Of a stretch of DNA of 64,000 nt, positions 25,396-32,607 are shown one piece after another. The notes beneath the pieces were generated by a model. That model saw only the letters and a program-made list of their open reading frames with translations, made no database searches and was not told the origin of the DNA. Position 1 is the stretch's first letter. Every line of letters starts with the position of its first letter. Source of the DNA: an uncultured Prevotellaceae bacterium. GTDB taxonomy: Bacteria; Bacteroidota; Bacteroidia; Bacteroidales; Bacteroidaceae. The position numbers and the translations under genes are program-made. The stretch is taken from NCBI GenBank assembly GCA_902767775.1, contig CACXIP010000002.1, forward strand, positions 62,001-126,000, read 5' to 3'.

Positions 25396-27090
25396 CTATC
25401 TTTTTCTACCCTCATTTAATATGATTTTGACAATTCCCATCGCATCTGTAACATTGATGTCTTGGTCGAAATTGACATCGCTTCTTTTCATCTTGATAAT
25501 ACTGGGTCTATTTCCAATAATGTAGTTGATGACGACCATGATGTCTGCCACATTGACTTGACCATCGCCATTGGCATCGCCCAGAAGATAAGGCAAAATA
25601 CGCAAAGGAATATAAGAGATGGTAGATGACTGTGGCTTGGGTAGTGCAAGGTATGCCTTGTGGGCTCCAATGGTGAAAGAACCACCATTGTCGGCTCCCC
25701 AGTAAAAGCCGATGCTGCCTTCTTCACTCTTGGCATTAAGGGTAAGGCGGAAGAACTCAAACCCCTCGGTGATGCCATCAACAGTGGTGGCGCCGCCATC
25801 TTCTGATCCAAGGAGAGCATTTTCATCTGCAGCTTCACCTTCTTCATTAGTGATGGCTACAGTCACAGTTCTTGTCTTGTCCTCATCGTATTCGGCATAT
25901 TCTTCCTTGAGCTTAAGCAATACGGGGGTGTCTTTGGGAATCACATCGCCTGTTTCATAAGGAGTGGAGGTGCTCCCCACTCCGTTGGATACGGAATAGG
26001 CATAAGCGGTAAAATCGTTGGGGACAACAAGATTCTTGTCTTTATAATATAATGATGTCCATCCTCCGAATTTCTCCTTGAATGTCACAGATATGGATGA
26101 TGGCTCTTGCTTAACCTTGCGGAAGATACATAGAGGGGTATGGGTATTGTTGCAGATGTAGTCGTAACGATAATCATTGATTTTTTTAAGAAAAAGATAA
26201 TTGTAGATGGTTGCTGTGTGGCGAGGAAATTTAATGGTGGCTTTTCCCTCATCATCGAAAGAGATGCTTACTTTTGCATCATTGCCTACTGCTTCAAGAG
26301 AGTTTGCTATGCCTATATACCTATTTACAATGCTCGACTCATCGTAAATATAGCCTTCGCTTGCCCGCAGATACCATAAATTATCCTCAGCTTTTTCAAG
26401 GAGAATGGGACAAGAACTTAATGCTGGGTTATCGCTAAAAGTACCGTCATCATTTCTTGAAAGTTGTGCAGAATAAAGGACCCCACCGTTATAATTACCC
26501 CATAAAACGCGATATTTTTCACTATTCTGGGAAGCGATGATAATCTCATCGTTGTTTTTCAACTGATTGACATCGGAGACTTGTTCGTATATAGTGTGTG
26601 AGGCGGGAGTAGCCTCATCATCATAGATGACTTCAATACTTTTGATACTGATACGCTGACTTTTACTTGAACCAGAGTAGATTTCAAAATCAAAAGAATA
26701 ATTTGGGGCAGTAGGTTCGTAGTATGAATAGAATATATATTTTTTATTATCCTCAGTTATTGGTTGATTGTTAGAAGAATTAGTTTGACCAGATATTAAT
26801 GTGGGGTTGCCTTTTCCAGACGCATTGATGGTCAGACAGAGAACCTTACCTCGAAATTCAGTAGCTGTAAAACGTACATATGAAACAGTGTGCCAACACA
26901 CCCCTAAAGTCTCATCATAATCAACTGATGTGGCATTAGTCGTTATCGTCCAAATTATTCCGTCGTTTGCTTCTATGCTGTTGCCTGGTACATCTTGAAA
27001 ATTAACAATAGAAGATTTCAAAGCTCCGTAAACAGTAGATGTTGCGATTCCCATCAAGATGATGGCTAAAATACGGTATTTTTGTAGCAT
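25396..27090 (-). CDS. Secreted protein with C-terminal dockerin-type I repeats
   Basis: The start at 27090 gives a signal peptide (MLQKYRILAIILMGIATSTVYG). The body (564 residues in all) is beta-rich and of unknown function. The last 70 residues carry two dockerin-like calcium-binding repeats: DANGDGQVNVADIMVVINYI and DVNFDQDINVTDAMGIVKII. Dockerins dock onto cohesins in cellulosomes, but many Bacteroidota secreted proteins end with such repeats without any known scaffold. No cohesin or type-IX sorting domain is seen. A promoter lies directly upstream at 27106-27136. A second dockerin protein is encoded at 56106. Confidence 0.82.
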   Translation of the reverse strand: MLQKYRILAIILMGIATSTVYGALKSSIVNFQDVPGNSIEANDGIIWTITTNATSVDYDETLGVCWHTVSYVRFTATEFRGKVLCLTINASGKGNPTLISGQTNSSNNQPITEDNKKYIFYSYYEPTAPNYSFDFEIYSGSSKSQRISIKSIEVIYDDEATPASHTIYEQVSDVNQLKNNDEIIIASQNSEKYRVLWGNYNGGVLYSAQLSRNDDGTFSDNPALSSCPILLEKAEDNLWYLRASEGYIYDESSIVNRYIGIANSLEAVGNDAKVSISFDDEGKATIKFPRHTATIYNYLFLKKINDYRYDYICNNTHTPLCIFRKVKQEPSSISVTFKEKFGGWTSLYYKDKNLVVPNDFTAYAYSVSNGVGSTSTPYETGDVIPKDTPVLLKLKEEYAEYDEDKTRTVTVAITNEEGEAADENALLGSEDGGATTVDGITEGFEFFRLTLNAKSEEGSIGFYWGADNGGSFTIGAHKAYLALPKPQSSTISYIPLRILPYLLGDANGDGQVNVADIMVVINYIIGNRPSIIKMKRSDVNFDQDINVTDAMGIVKIILNEGRKR

Positions 27091-27105
27091 GTTATATTTT
27101 TTTTG

Positions 27106-27136
27106 CAAATGTACACTAAAAGTGGACAAAAACAAA
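27106..27136 (-). promoter_or_regulatory. Bacteroidota-type promoter for the dockerin protein gene
   Basis: On the minus strand a -33 TTTG (27136-27133), a 19-bp spacer and a -7 TACATTTG (27113-27106) match the consensus exactly. Transcription would start near 27100, about 10 bp before the chosen ATG at 27090, which supports that start codon. Confidence 0.7.
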
Positions 27137-27217
27137 ATTTTGGGTTGTTTTATTTCCCAAAGGCTACAAAAAAGGCAAAGTTTTAGCTGTTCTGTTTAAA
27201 TTAACATAAACAATGCT

Positions 27218-27682
27218 CTACCTCCCAATCCCTTCAATACGCAGGGTAAGGATTCCGGCGGGGACACGTATCTCCACCACATCGCCGACCTTCTTATTGA
27301 GCAGGGCAAGGCCTACGGGCGACTTGATGGAAATCTTGTTCTCACGGAGGTTGGCCTCATGGGGGCTGACCAGGGTGTAGGTCATCTTGCGGCCTGTGGT
27401 GATGTTGGTCATATCTACCTTGCTGAGCAGCTGCACTTTGTCTGTGTCGGAGTGGGACATGTCGATGACGCGGGCGTTGGCGAGCACCCGCTGCTTGAAA
27501 CGTATCCTGCCGAGCAGGCGCGCTTGCTCACGCTTGGCGGCGTGATACTCAAAATTCTCGCTGAGGTCGCCCTTGTCGCGAGCCTCGGCTATGGCTTCTC
27601 TCACCTGGGGCAGTTCCACACTCTCCAACTGACGAAGTTCGGCTACCAATTTGTCGTAGCCTTCTTGTGACATGTATTCCAT
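27218..27682 (-). CDS. greA: Transcription elongation factor GreA
   Basis: The 154-residue protein shows the GreA N-terminal coiled coil with its acidic tip (ARDKGDLSENFEYHAAKREQ) and the C-terminal FKBP-like domain ending EIRVPAGILTLRIEGI. GreA binds the secondary channel of RNA polymerase and stimulates cleavage of backtracked transcripts. The start at 27682 (MEYMSQEGYDKL) gives the standard length. The open frame continues upstream through three copies of an 84-bp repeat, but that part is not GreA and contains the promoter. Confidence 0.95.
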   Translation of the reverse strand: MEYMSQEGYDKLVAELRQLESVELPQVREAIAEARDKGDLSENFEYHAAKREQARLLGRIRFKQRVLANARVIDMSHSDTDKVQLLSKVDMTNITTGRKMTYTLVSPHEANLRENKISIKSPVGLALLNKKVGDVVEIRVPAGILTLRIEGIGR

Positions 27683-27690
27683 AATGCCTG

Positions 27691-27721
27691 CAAAAGTACG
27701 AATAAGCGAGTGGAAAGCAAA
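27691..27721 (-). promoter_or_regulatory. Promoter of greA, with the -33 element inside the repeat array
   Basis: On the minus strand -33 TTTG (27721-27718), a 19-bp spacer and -7 TACTTTTG (27698-27691) fit the Bacteroidota consensus. The -7 ends 8 bp before the greA ATG, so the leader is very short. The -33 lies in the first unit of the 84-bp repeats; the other units carry GAATTTTG at the -7 position and are probably inactive. Confidence 0.65.
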
Positions 27722-27920
27722 ATAAAACACGAAGTTTTTATTTTCTTTCCCGAGTGGGAGTACTTTCGGCGCAGCCAAAATTCGAATAAGCGAGTGGAAA
27801 GCAAAATAAAACACGAAGTTTTTATTTTCTTTCCCGAGCGGCAGTACTTTCGGCGCAGCCAAAATTCGAATAAGCGAGTGGAAAGCAAAATAAAACACGA
27901 AGTTTTTATTTTCTTTCCCG
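27697..27920. repeat. 84-bp tandem repeat, about 2.7 units, upstream of greA
   Basis: Units start at about 27699, 27783 and 27867, exactly 84 bp apart, and are almost identical; the third is cut short. A fourth partial piece (AGTACTTTCGGCGCAGCCAA) recurs near 28050. Each unit includes CGAATAAGCGAGTGG and AGTACTTTCGGCGCAGCC. As 84 is divisible by three the frames stay open, but no function of the peptide is evident. The region sits between divergently oriented greA and the GH16 gene. Confidence 0.9.
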
Positions 27921-27968
27921 AGTAACGGATTGGGCAACACTCAAAATGAAGCACCGAATATCAATATC

Positions 27969-28029
27969 AACACAGAGGCACAGAGATACAGAGTTTTTAT
28001 TTTTCTCTGTGTCTTTGTATCTCTGTGTT
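27969..28029. repeat. Imperfect long inverted repeat with CACAGAG words
   Basis: Two 25-bp arms (27969-27993 and 28005-28029) match at 21 positions and flank an 11-base T-rich loop. The arms are built from the words CACAGAG, ATACAGAG and their complements. It is not at a gene end and has no role I can show. Confidence 0.6.
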
Positions 28030-28198
28030 GTATTTATATATGGAAGTGGAAGTACTTTCGGCGCAGCCAAAACCAACCTGATGGGATAAGAATATTTAAA
28101 TTCTTTATTCCAAAAGCCCATCAATTCACTTTTTTTCCTAATTTTGCAATCAAATGACAGAATGGCATCCTGGTATGACCTAATCTACTGATATCCGT

Positions 28199-29056
28199 AT
28201 GAGCAGAATAGTTCTTTTGTTGTCCTTCGCTTTGGCTTTCCCAATGATGGTGGTGGCTCAGGACAGTTGGAAACTCATCTGGAGTGATGAGTTCAACATC
28301 GATGGGCCTTACAACTCGGGCGTCTGGACGCCGGAAAAGGGATTCGTGAGAAACCATGAAGACCAGTGGTATCAGGGTGAGAATGCATTTTGCCAAAATG
28401 GATGCTTGGTTATCGAGGCACGCAGGGAAAAGAGGGAAAACCCGATGTATACGGGCATGGCCAACAGCAATGACTGGCGAAGAAACCGTAAATATATCGA
28501 ATATACATCTGCCTCGCTTACCACACGCAGGAGTTTCTCGTTCACATTCGGACGTATGGAGGTGAGGGCGAGGATTCCAACTGCTGGCGGGGCATGGCCT
28601 GCCATCTGGCTGCTGGGAAATGACATGGAGTGGCCGTCGTGCGGAGAAATCGATGTCATGGAGTACTACCGCATCAATGGCGTTCCCCATATCTTGGCAA
28701 ACGCCTGTTGGGGCAGCGACCGTCGTTATCAGGCGGTGTGGAACAGCAAGCGAATCCCTTATGCACATTTCACAGATGGCGACAGCCGGTGGGCGGAGAA
28801 ATTCCATGTATGGCGGATGGAATGGACGCCGCAGACCATCAGCATTTTTCTGGATGATGAACTGCTCAACGAGATTCCGCTATCAGAAACGGTGAACGGG
28901 ACACTTGGAAACGGCCGGAACCCATTTCATGCTCCTCAGTATATCCTGCTCAACCTCGCCATCGGAGGGGATAATGGCGGGGAGATTGACGACAGCAGCA
29001 TGCCCATGCGATATGAAATTGACTATGTGCGTGTGTATCAACGCCACGAACCATGA
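28199..29056 (+). CDS. Glycoside hydrolase family 16 (beta-glucanase/laminarinase-like)
   Basis: The 285-residue protein has a signal peptide (residues 1-20, ending VVAQ) and a GH16 domain with the catalytic E-I-D-x-x-E motif, here E150, D152 and E155 in CGEIDVMEYY. LIWSDEFN near residue 26 and AWPAIWLLG near 132 are also typical. GH16 enzymes cut beta-1,3 or beta-1,3/1,4-glucans and galactans. A -7-like TAATTTTG lies at 28139-28146 without a clear -33. The next gene starts 15 bp downstream, but encodes an unrelated GTPase. Confidence 0.93.
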   Translation: MSRIVLLLSFALAFPMMVVAQDSWKLIWSDEFNIDGPYNSGVWTPEKGFVRNHEDQWYQGENAFCQNGCLVIEARREKRENPMYTGMANSNDWRRNRKYIEYTSASLTTRRSFSFTFGRMEVRARIPTAGGAWPAIWLLGNDMEWPSCGEIDVMEYYRINGVPHILANACWGSDRRYQAVWNSKRIPYAHFTDGDSRWAEKFHVWRMEWTPQTISIFLDDELLNEIPLSETVNGTLGNGRNPFHAPQYILLNLAIGGDNGGEIDDSSMPMRYEIDYVRVYQRHEP

Positions 29057-29071
29057 TTTAAAACCGATGTT

Positions 29072-30964
29072 ATGATGACCACGGAAGACAATTTGTTGCT
29101 CAACAAATGCAAAATAACAAGTAGGGAGGTGTCGCGAATAGTGGACGAATACCAACCTAAGATAGGCGACTGCCCTACGATTGCCGCCCAACTCACAAAG
29201 ACCGTGAACCGCTCCAGGGAATATGAGAACGGCTCTTTCATCGTGTTGGTGGTCGGTCCGGTGAAATCGGGAAAAAGTACGTTGGTCAACCTGATAGCGA
29301 ATGCCTATGTCAGCCCGACGCATTTTCTGGAATGCACCGTCAGGCCATCCATCATCTCACAGCGTCATGAGGGGGAGGAATGCAAAATTACGGTCTTCAC
29401 CACCCACGACACGGCCAGCAGGACGGAGCAGACCGATGCCATCATCGATTGCATCCGCGGCATGGAGAACGAGGACGAGTTGGTGGGTATCAGTAAGGCG
29501 GAGTATGAGCTGACCCCGGAGAATATCAAGGAGAAGGTAGAATTGGGAATGAATGATAGCTTCCAGTCGGAGACACTCGTAACGTCTATCACCACCCCGG
29601 GCGGAAAACTGATGAGAAAGAACGTCTTTGTCATCGATATGCCGGGGTTCGATGGAGAGCAGGCCAATATCGACAACCCGGTGTACGATGCCATCGCGCA
29701 GAGGGCAGACTTGGTCATCTTCGTGCAAAGTTCCAATTCGGCGATTTCAAAGGTGTCGTGGCAGTTCCTCAACATGTTGTCGGCCAACAACAAGGATGTG
29801 CCTGTATGCCTGATACACAACGTGTTCGACTCGTCGTGGTGGCGCTCCGATGAGGAAAGGGCTGCTGCCGTGAAGGTGCAGAAGGAGACCGCCATCAGGG
29901 AGATACGGAAGCAGGGTTTCACCATCGATGATGACCAGTGTTTCTGCATCAATCTGGGGAAGGTGGAGGACGGACGCAAACAGCAGTTCCAAGAGACTCC
30001 GTCACTCAGGGAAGAGGTAGAGGAATATGACAGGATAGAGGGGCTCCTCTACGACCGCGTCATCAGCCGTCGTGACGCTATGCGGCTGAGGACGTGTCTG
30101 GGCAGAACCCGACTGCAGGTGGAGAAAAGCATCGACACTATAGGGAAGGAACTTGACCTACGTGCCCAGATGACGGACAAATATGAAAAGGTTGTCGATG
30201 AATTTGAGAAAACGGGCAACATTCCGCATTTCCTTGCTCGGCTGAGGCCGCTGGCAGCTGACTACGATACCTTGAAACAGGTCATCCGCAATGAGGCGAG
30301 AAGCCGTATCTTGTTGGTTGACACGGACAATAACCACAAGTCTGATTCTGAAGCGAGGAGAATCGTGCATCGCTTCGTGGAGGACTGCGAGTCCAGCGTC
30401 TCGGCGGCTTTCAGCAGAAGTCTGGCTTTGAGCCAAAAGGAGGAGGAACTGTTTTTGGAGTGCCGGCAATACATCGGGATGGTCAAGGAAACAGCCATCC
30501 GTTGTGATACCCAGCCGCTGCCGATAGACCTCGGGAGAATACCACTCGGTGATGTGCCTAAGGTTTCTCTGACAGATGGCATTGAGTGGGACCTCCTTAT
30601 CTCCAACAAGCCACGAATCTCATTGATATTCACTCGCTTCGGCGGCCACTCTGCATCGGATGTGGTGGGGTATATCAATAAGGCTGCTGAGCGCCTGGCT
30701 GGTTCGCAACCTGGCGATACCAACAACCTTGAGGGGTATGTAGAGAAGGAGGGCGGTGCCATTCCACCCTTGCTCGATGAGGTCAGGCAACTGCTGGAAA
30801 AAGTCTCGCTGCAATATGAGAGCATCTGCAAGGATTACTGGCAGAGAAGCAGGGACACCATCCTGAAAAGCATCATACCTGACAAAGAGGACTTCGACGC
30901 TCAAACCGAACAGCTCAAACTCCTAAGGGATGATTTGTCGAAAATACCTTTCTCTGCTGTTTAA
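29072..30964 (+). CDS. Dynamin-like GTPase
   Basis: The 630-residue protein has a dynamin-type GTPase domain: G1 GPVKSGKST (62-70), G2 in ECTVRPS (near 87-93, resembling dynamin CTRRP), G3 DMPG (189-192). The expected G4 N/TKxD reads HNVFD (249-253), a deviation. The C-terminal half is helical with heptad-like charged stretches, fitting a dynamin stalk. No transmembrane segment is obvious. The following gene encodes a DUF697-like membrane protein, a pairing that recalls E. coli YcjX/YcjF. Such GTPases remodel membranes or react to membrane stress; the exact role is unknown. Confidence 0.8.
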   Translation: MMTTEDNLLLNKCKITSREVSRIVDEYQPKIGDCPTIAAQLTKTVNRSREYENGSFIVLVVGPVKSGKSTLVNLIANAYVSPTHFLECTVRPSIISQRHEGEECKITVFTTHDTASRTEQTDAIIDCIRGMENEDELVGISKAEYELTPENIKEKVELGMNDSFQSETLVTSITTPGGKLMRKNVFVIDMPGFDGEQANIDNPVYDAIAQRADLVIFVQSSNSAISKVSWQFLNMLSANNKDVPVCLIHNVFDSSWWRSDEERAAAVKVQKETAIREIRKQGFTIDDDQCFCINLGKVEDGRKQQFQETPSLREEVEEYDRIEGLLYDRVISRRDAMRLRTCLGRTRLQVEKSIDTIGKELDLRAQMTDKYEKVVDEFEKTGNIPHFLARLRPLAADYDTLKQVIRNEARSRILLVDTDNNHKSDSEARRIVHRFVEDCESSVSAAFSRSLALSQKEEELFLECRQYIGMVKETAIRCDTQPLPIDLGRIPLGDVPKVSLTDGIEWDLLISNKPRISLIFTRFGGHSASDVVGYINKAAERLAGSQPGDTNNLEGYVEKEGGAIPPLLDEVRQLLEKVSLQYESICKDYWQRSRDTILKSIIPDKEDFDAQTEQLKLLRDDLSKIPFSAV

Positions 30965-30974
30965 TAAGAATTTA

Positions 30975-31007
30975 GTCTGACTGGTCCGACTCGTCTGACT
31001 CGTCCAC
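30975..31007. repeat. 9-bp intergenic micro-repeat (GTCTGACTC type)
   Basis: Four degenerate 9-bp words (GTCTGACTG, GTCCGACTC, GTCTGACTC, GTCCAC...) fill much of the gap between the GTPase and DUF697-like genes. The same unit recurs at 34379-34428. Confidence 0.7.
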
Positions 31008-31027
31008 ATCATAAAAAAATATCAATC

Positions 31028-32146
31028 ATGCGTCGCAACCTAATCATTATCGTATGTATCTTCCTGGGCATTTTGGCTCTGATGGTGTCTGGCAACATCA
31101 TCATCGTGGGGGAGAAAATAGCAAGTGTCACCCACCTGTGGTGGACGGAGTGGGTGCTTTATGGCGTATTGTTCGTCCTGTTTGCCTATCTGGTTCTGCT
31201 GCCTTTGTGGCGCATCCACCACACCCCGGCGTTCCCGGCTTTGGCTGTGGATGAGGAGGCGAGCGAGGAACAACTGCGGGATTTTGGCAAGCGGCTGGCT
31301 GGTCATTGCGACTTCATCGAGGATAAGCAACTGCGCAAGGAGCACAAGAAGGATTTGGAAACCAGTTTGCTCCATGCCTCGGGCAGCAGGACACAAATGC
31401 TGCAGGCTATCAATCAGGAACTCTCGTTGCGCTATGATGGGGATAAGGCACATGGCATCCTGGGTATCAACGGACAAATCAAAGAATGGGCGAAAACGGT
31501 CTTCATGATTTCCGCCATCTCGCAGAACAGCCGTTTCGACACCATCAGCGTGATGTGGCTCAACTACAAAATGATAGAGAGTCTCGTGCTCGCTTCTGGT
31601 TTCCGTCCGAACAACAGGCAATTGTTCAAAATCTACCGTTCCATCCTCACCACGGCACTGATTACCTATGCCATGTCCGAGGCACTGATGAAAACCAGTG
31701 CCATAGCGCCTTTTGATTTCGGCGACCTTCATGAAAGTGGGGCAGATGCAGTAGGCGACGCTGCTGCAGACGACGTGGTGGATGGTGATGCGGTCATCGA
31801 CCCCGATGATGTTGGCTTCGACGCACAGATGACCGACACCGAGGGACTGTCGGTTTATTCCATCCTCCGGCGTGTCAAGATTCCTGGCGTTGTGGTGGGG
31901 TCGGCATTGGATGGTACGGTGAATGCCCTGATGACATTGCGCATCGGTTATATCACACGCACCTATCTTCAGGAGGGGGAACAGGCACTGACTGGTATCA
32001 AAAACAAGAGGGCGGTGAAGCTGCAGGCAATGAAAGATGCATTGGTCACCATCCCTGCCATCGTGGCTTCAGGCAGTGCTGTGGTCGGTAAGAAGACATC
32101 GAATCTCATTATCAAACTTATCGGTCGCAGTTATGCCAAAGGCTGA
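31028..32146 (+). CDS. DUF697-like membrane protein, partner of the dynamin-like GTPase
   Basis: The 372-residue protein has two N-terminal transmembrane helices (about 5-27 and 41-62), a soluble helical region, an unusually acidic Asp/Ala/Val segment (about 238-270, with DAAADDVVDGDAVIDPDD), and a hydrophobic C-terminal part ending in Lys-rich residues. The C-terminal IPAIVASGSAVVGKK region and TM arrangement resemble DUF697/YcjF proteins. It lies 63 bp after the GTPase gene on the same strand. It may anchor or recruit the GTPase at the inner membrane. The DUF697 call is by resemblance only. Confidence 0.6.
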   Translation: MRRNLIIIVCIFLGILALMVSGNIIIVGEKIASVTHLWWTEWVLYGVLFVLFAYLVLLPLWRIHHTPAFPALAVDEEASEEQLRDFGKRLAGHCDFIEDKQLRKEHKKDLETSLLHASGSRTQMLQAINQELSLRYDGDKAHGILGINGQIKEWAKTVFMISAISQNSRFDTISVMWLNYKMIESLVLASGFRPNNRQLFKIYRSILTTALITYAMSEALMKTSAIAPFDFGDLHESGADAVGDAAADDVVDGDAVIDPDDVGFDAQMTDTEGLSVYSILRRVKIPGVVVGSALDGTVNALMTLRIGYITRTYLQEGEQALTGIKNKRAVKLQAMKDALVTIPAIVASGSAVVGKKTSNLIIKLIGRSYAKG

Positions 32147-32176
32147 CAGACATTAGGTAATGACCTACACTTCTCG

Positions 32177-32299
32177 TCAGCTGATAAACACCTCTACATC
32201 GTCTTCGAAACCACAGGCGGTGCACCTTGCATAACGGTCCTCTACAATCTTAATGTCCTCGCATCCGCATTCTGGACAGGTAAGTCTTATATTTTTCAT
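32177..32299 (-). CDS. Small zinc-ribbon protein (40 residues)
   Basis: A 40-codon minus-strand frame encodes two CxxC knuckles, CPEC and CTAC, separated by 17 residues, with an acidic end (GFEDDVEVFIS). The spacing fits a rubredoxin-like or zinc-ribbon fold. The frame opens with ATG and has clean codon use, but the gene is too short for certainty. It points toward the end of the DUF697-like gene (convergent, 30 bp apart). Such small ribbons are often RNA-polymerase-, ribosome- or nucleic-acid-associated; nothing more can be said. Confidence 0.6.
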   Translation of the reverse strand: MKNIRLTCPECGCEDIKIVEDRYARCTACGFEDDVEVFIS

Positions 32300-32607
32300 A
32301 TTCAATAAAATTTTCTGCAAATATAGTGCAAACTGAGAGCAATGCCAAAGAAAATACGAAGTTTTTGTTTGGCATTGCCGAGGTGCTGCCTATCTTCGGC
32401 ACTTGGGTCAAATATACTAAAAATATTCCGTAAGCCATCATCATCCAAAAACATTTGTAACAATGATTGCACCCATTGTTACTTCGGCTCGGAAAAGCAT
32501 AAATAAATTTGGCTTTTCACTCCTTAATCTGTATCTTTGTTCCGAAATTGCCACGAAGCCTGTTGGCAGAATATGAAAACTGAAAGAAACCAAACAAATA
32601 ATACTGA
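32300..32607. other. Intergenic region with a divergent promoter zone
   Basis: No gene is supported. The right part holds the esterase gene promoter (32508-32539). The left part upstream of the zinc-ribbon gene is AT-rich, with GCAAATATAG near 32317, but I see no full -33/-7 pair for the minus strand. Confidence 0.35.
32508..32539 (+). promoter_or_regulatory. Bacteroidota-type promoter for the CE1-like esterase gene
   Basis: TTTG at 32508-32511, a 20-bp spacer and TATCTTTG at 32532-32539 fit the -33/-7 consensus. Transcription would start near 32546, about 60 bp before the ATG. Confidence 0.6.

Noticed and set aside
27683..27940. In-frame upstream extension of greA through the 84-bp repeats
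   Set aside because: GreA has its standard length from 27682, a promoter lies within the extension, and the repeated peptide has no known domain.
28121..28807. 228-codon minus-strand frame across the GH16 gene
   Set aside because: It is a shadow of the clearly coding GH16 frame on the plus strand and has no recognisable protein features.
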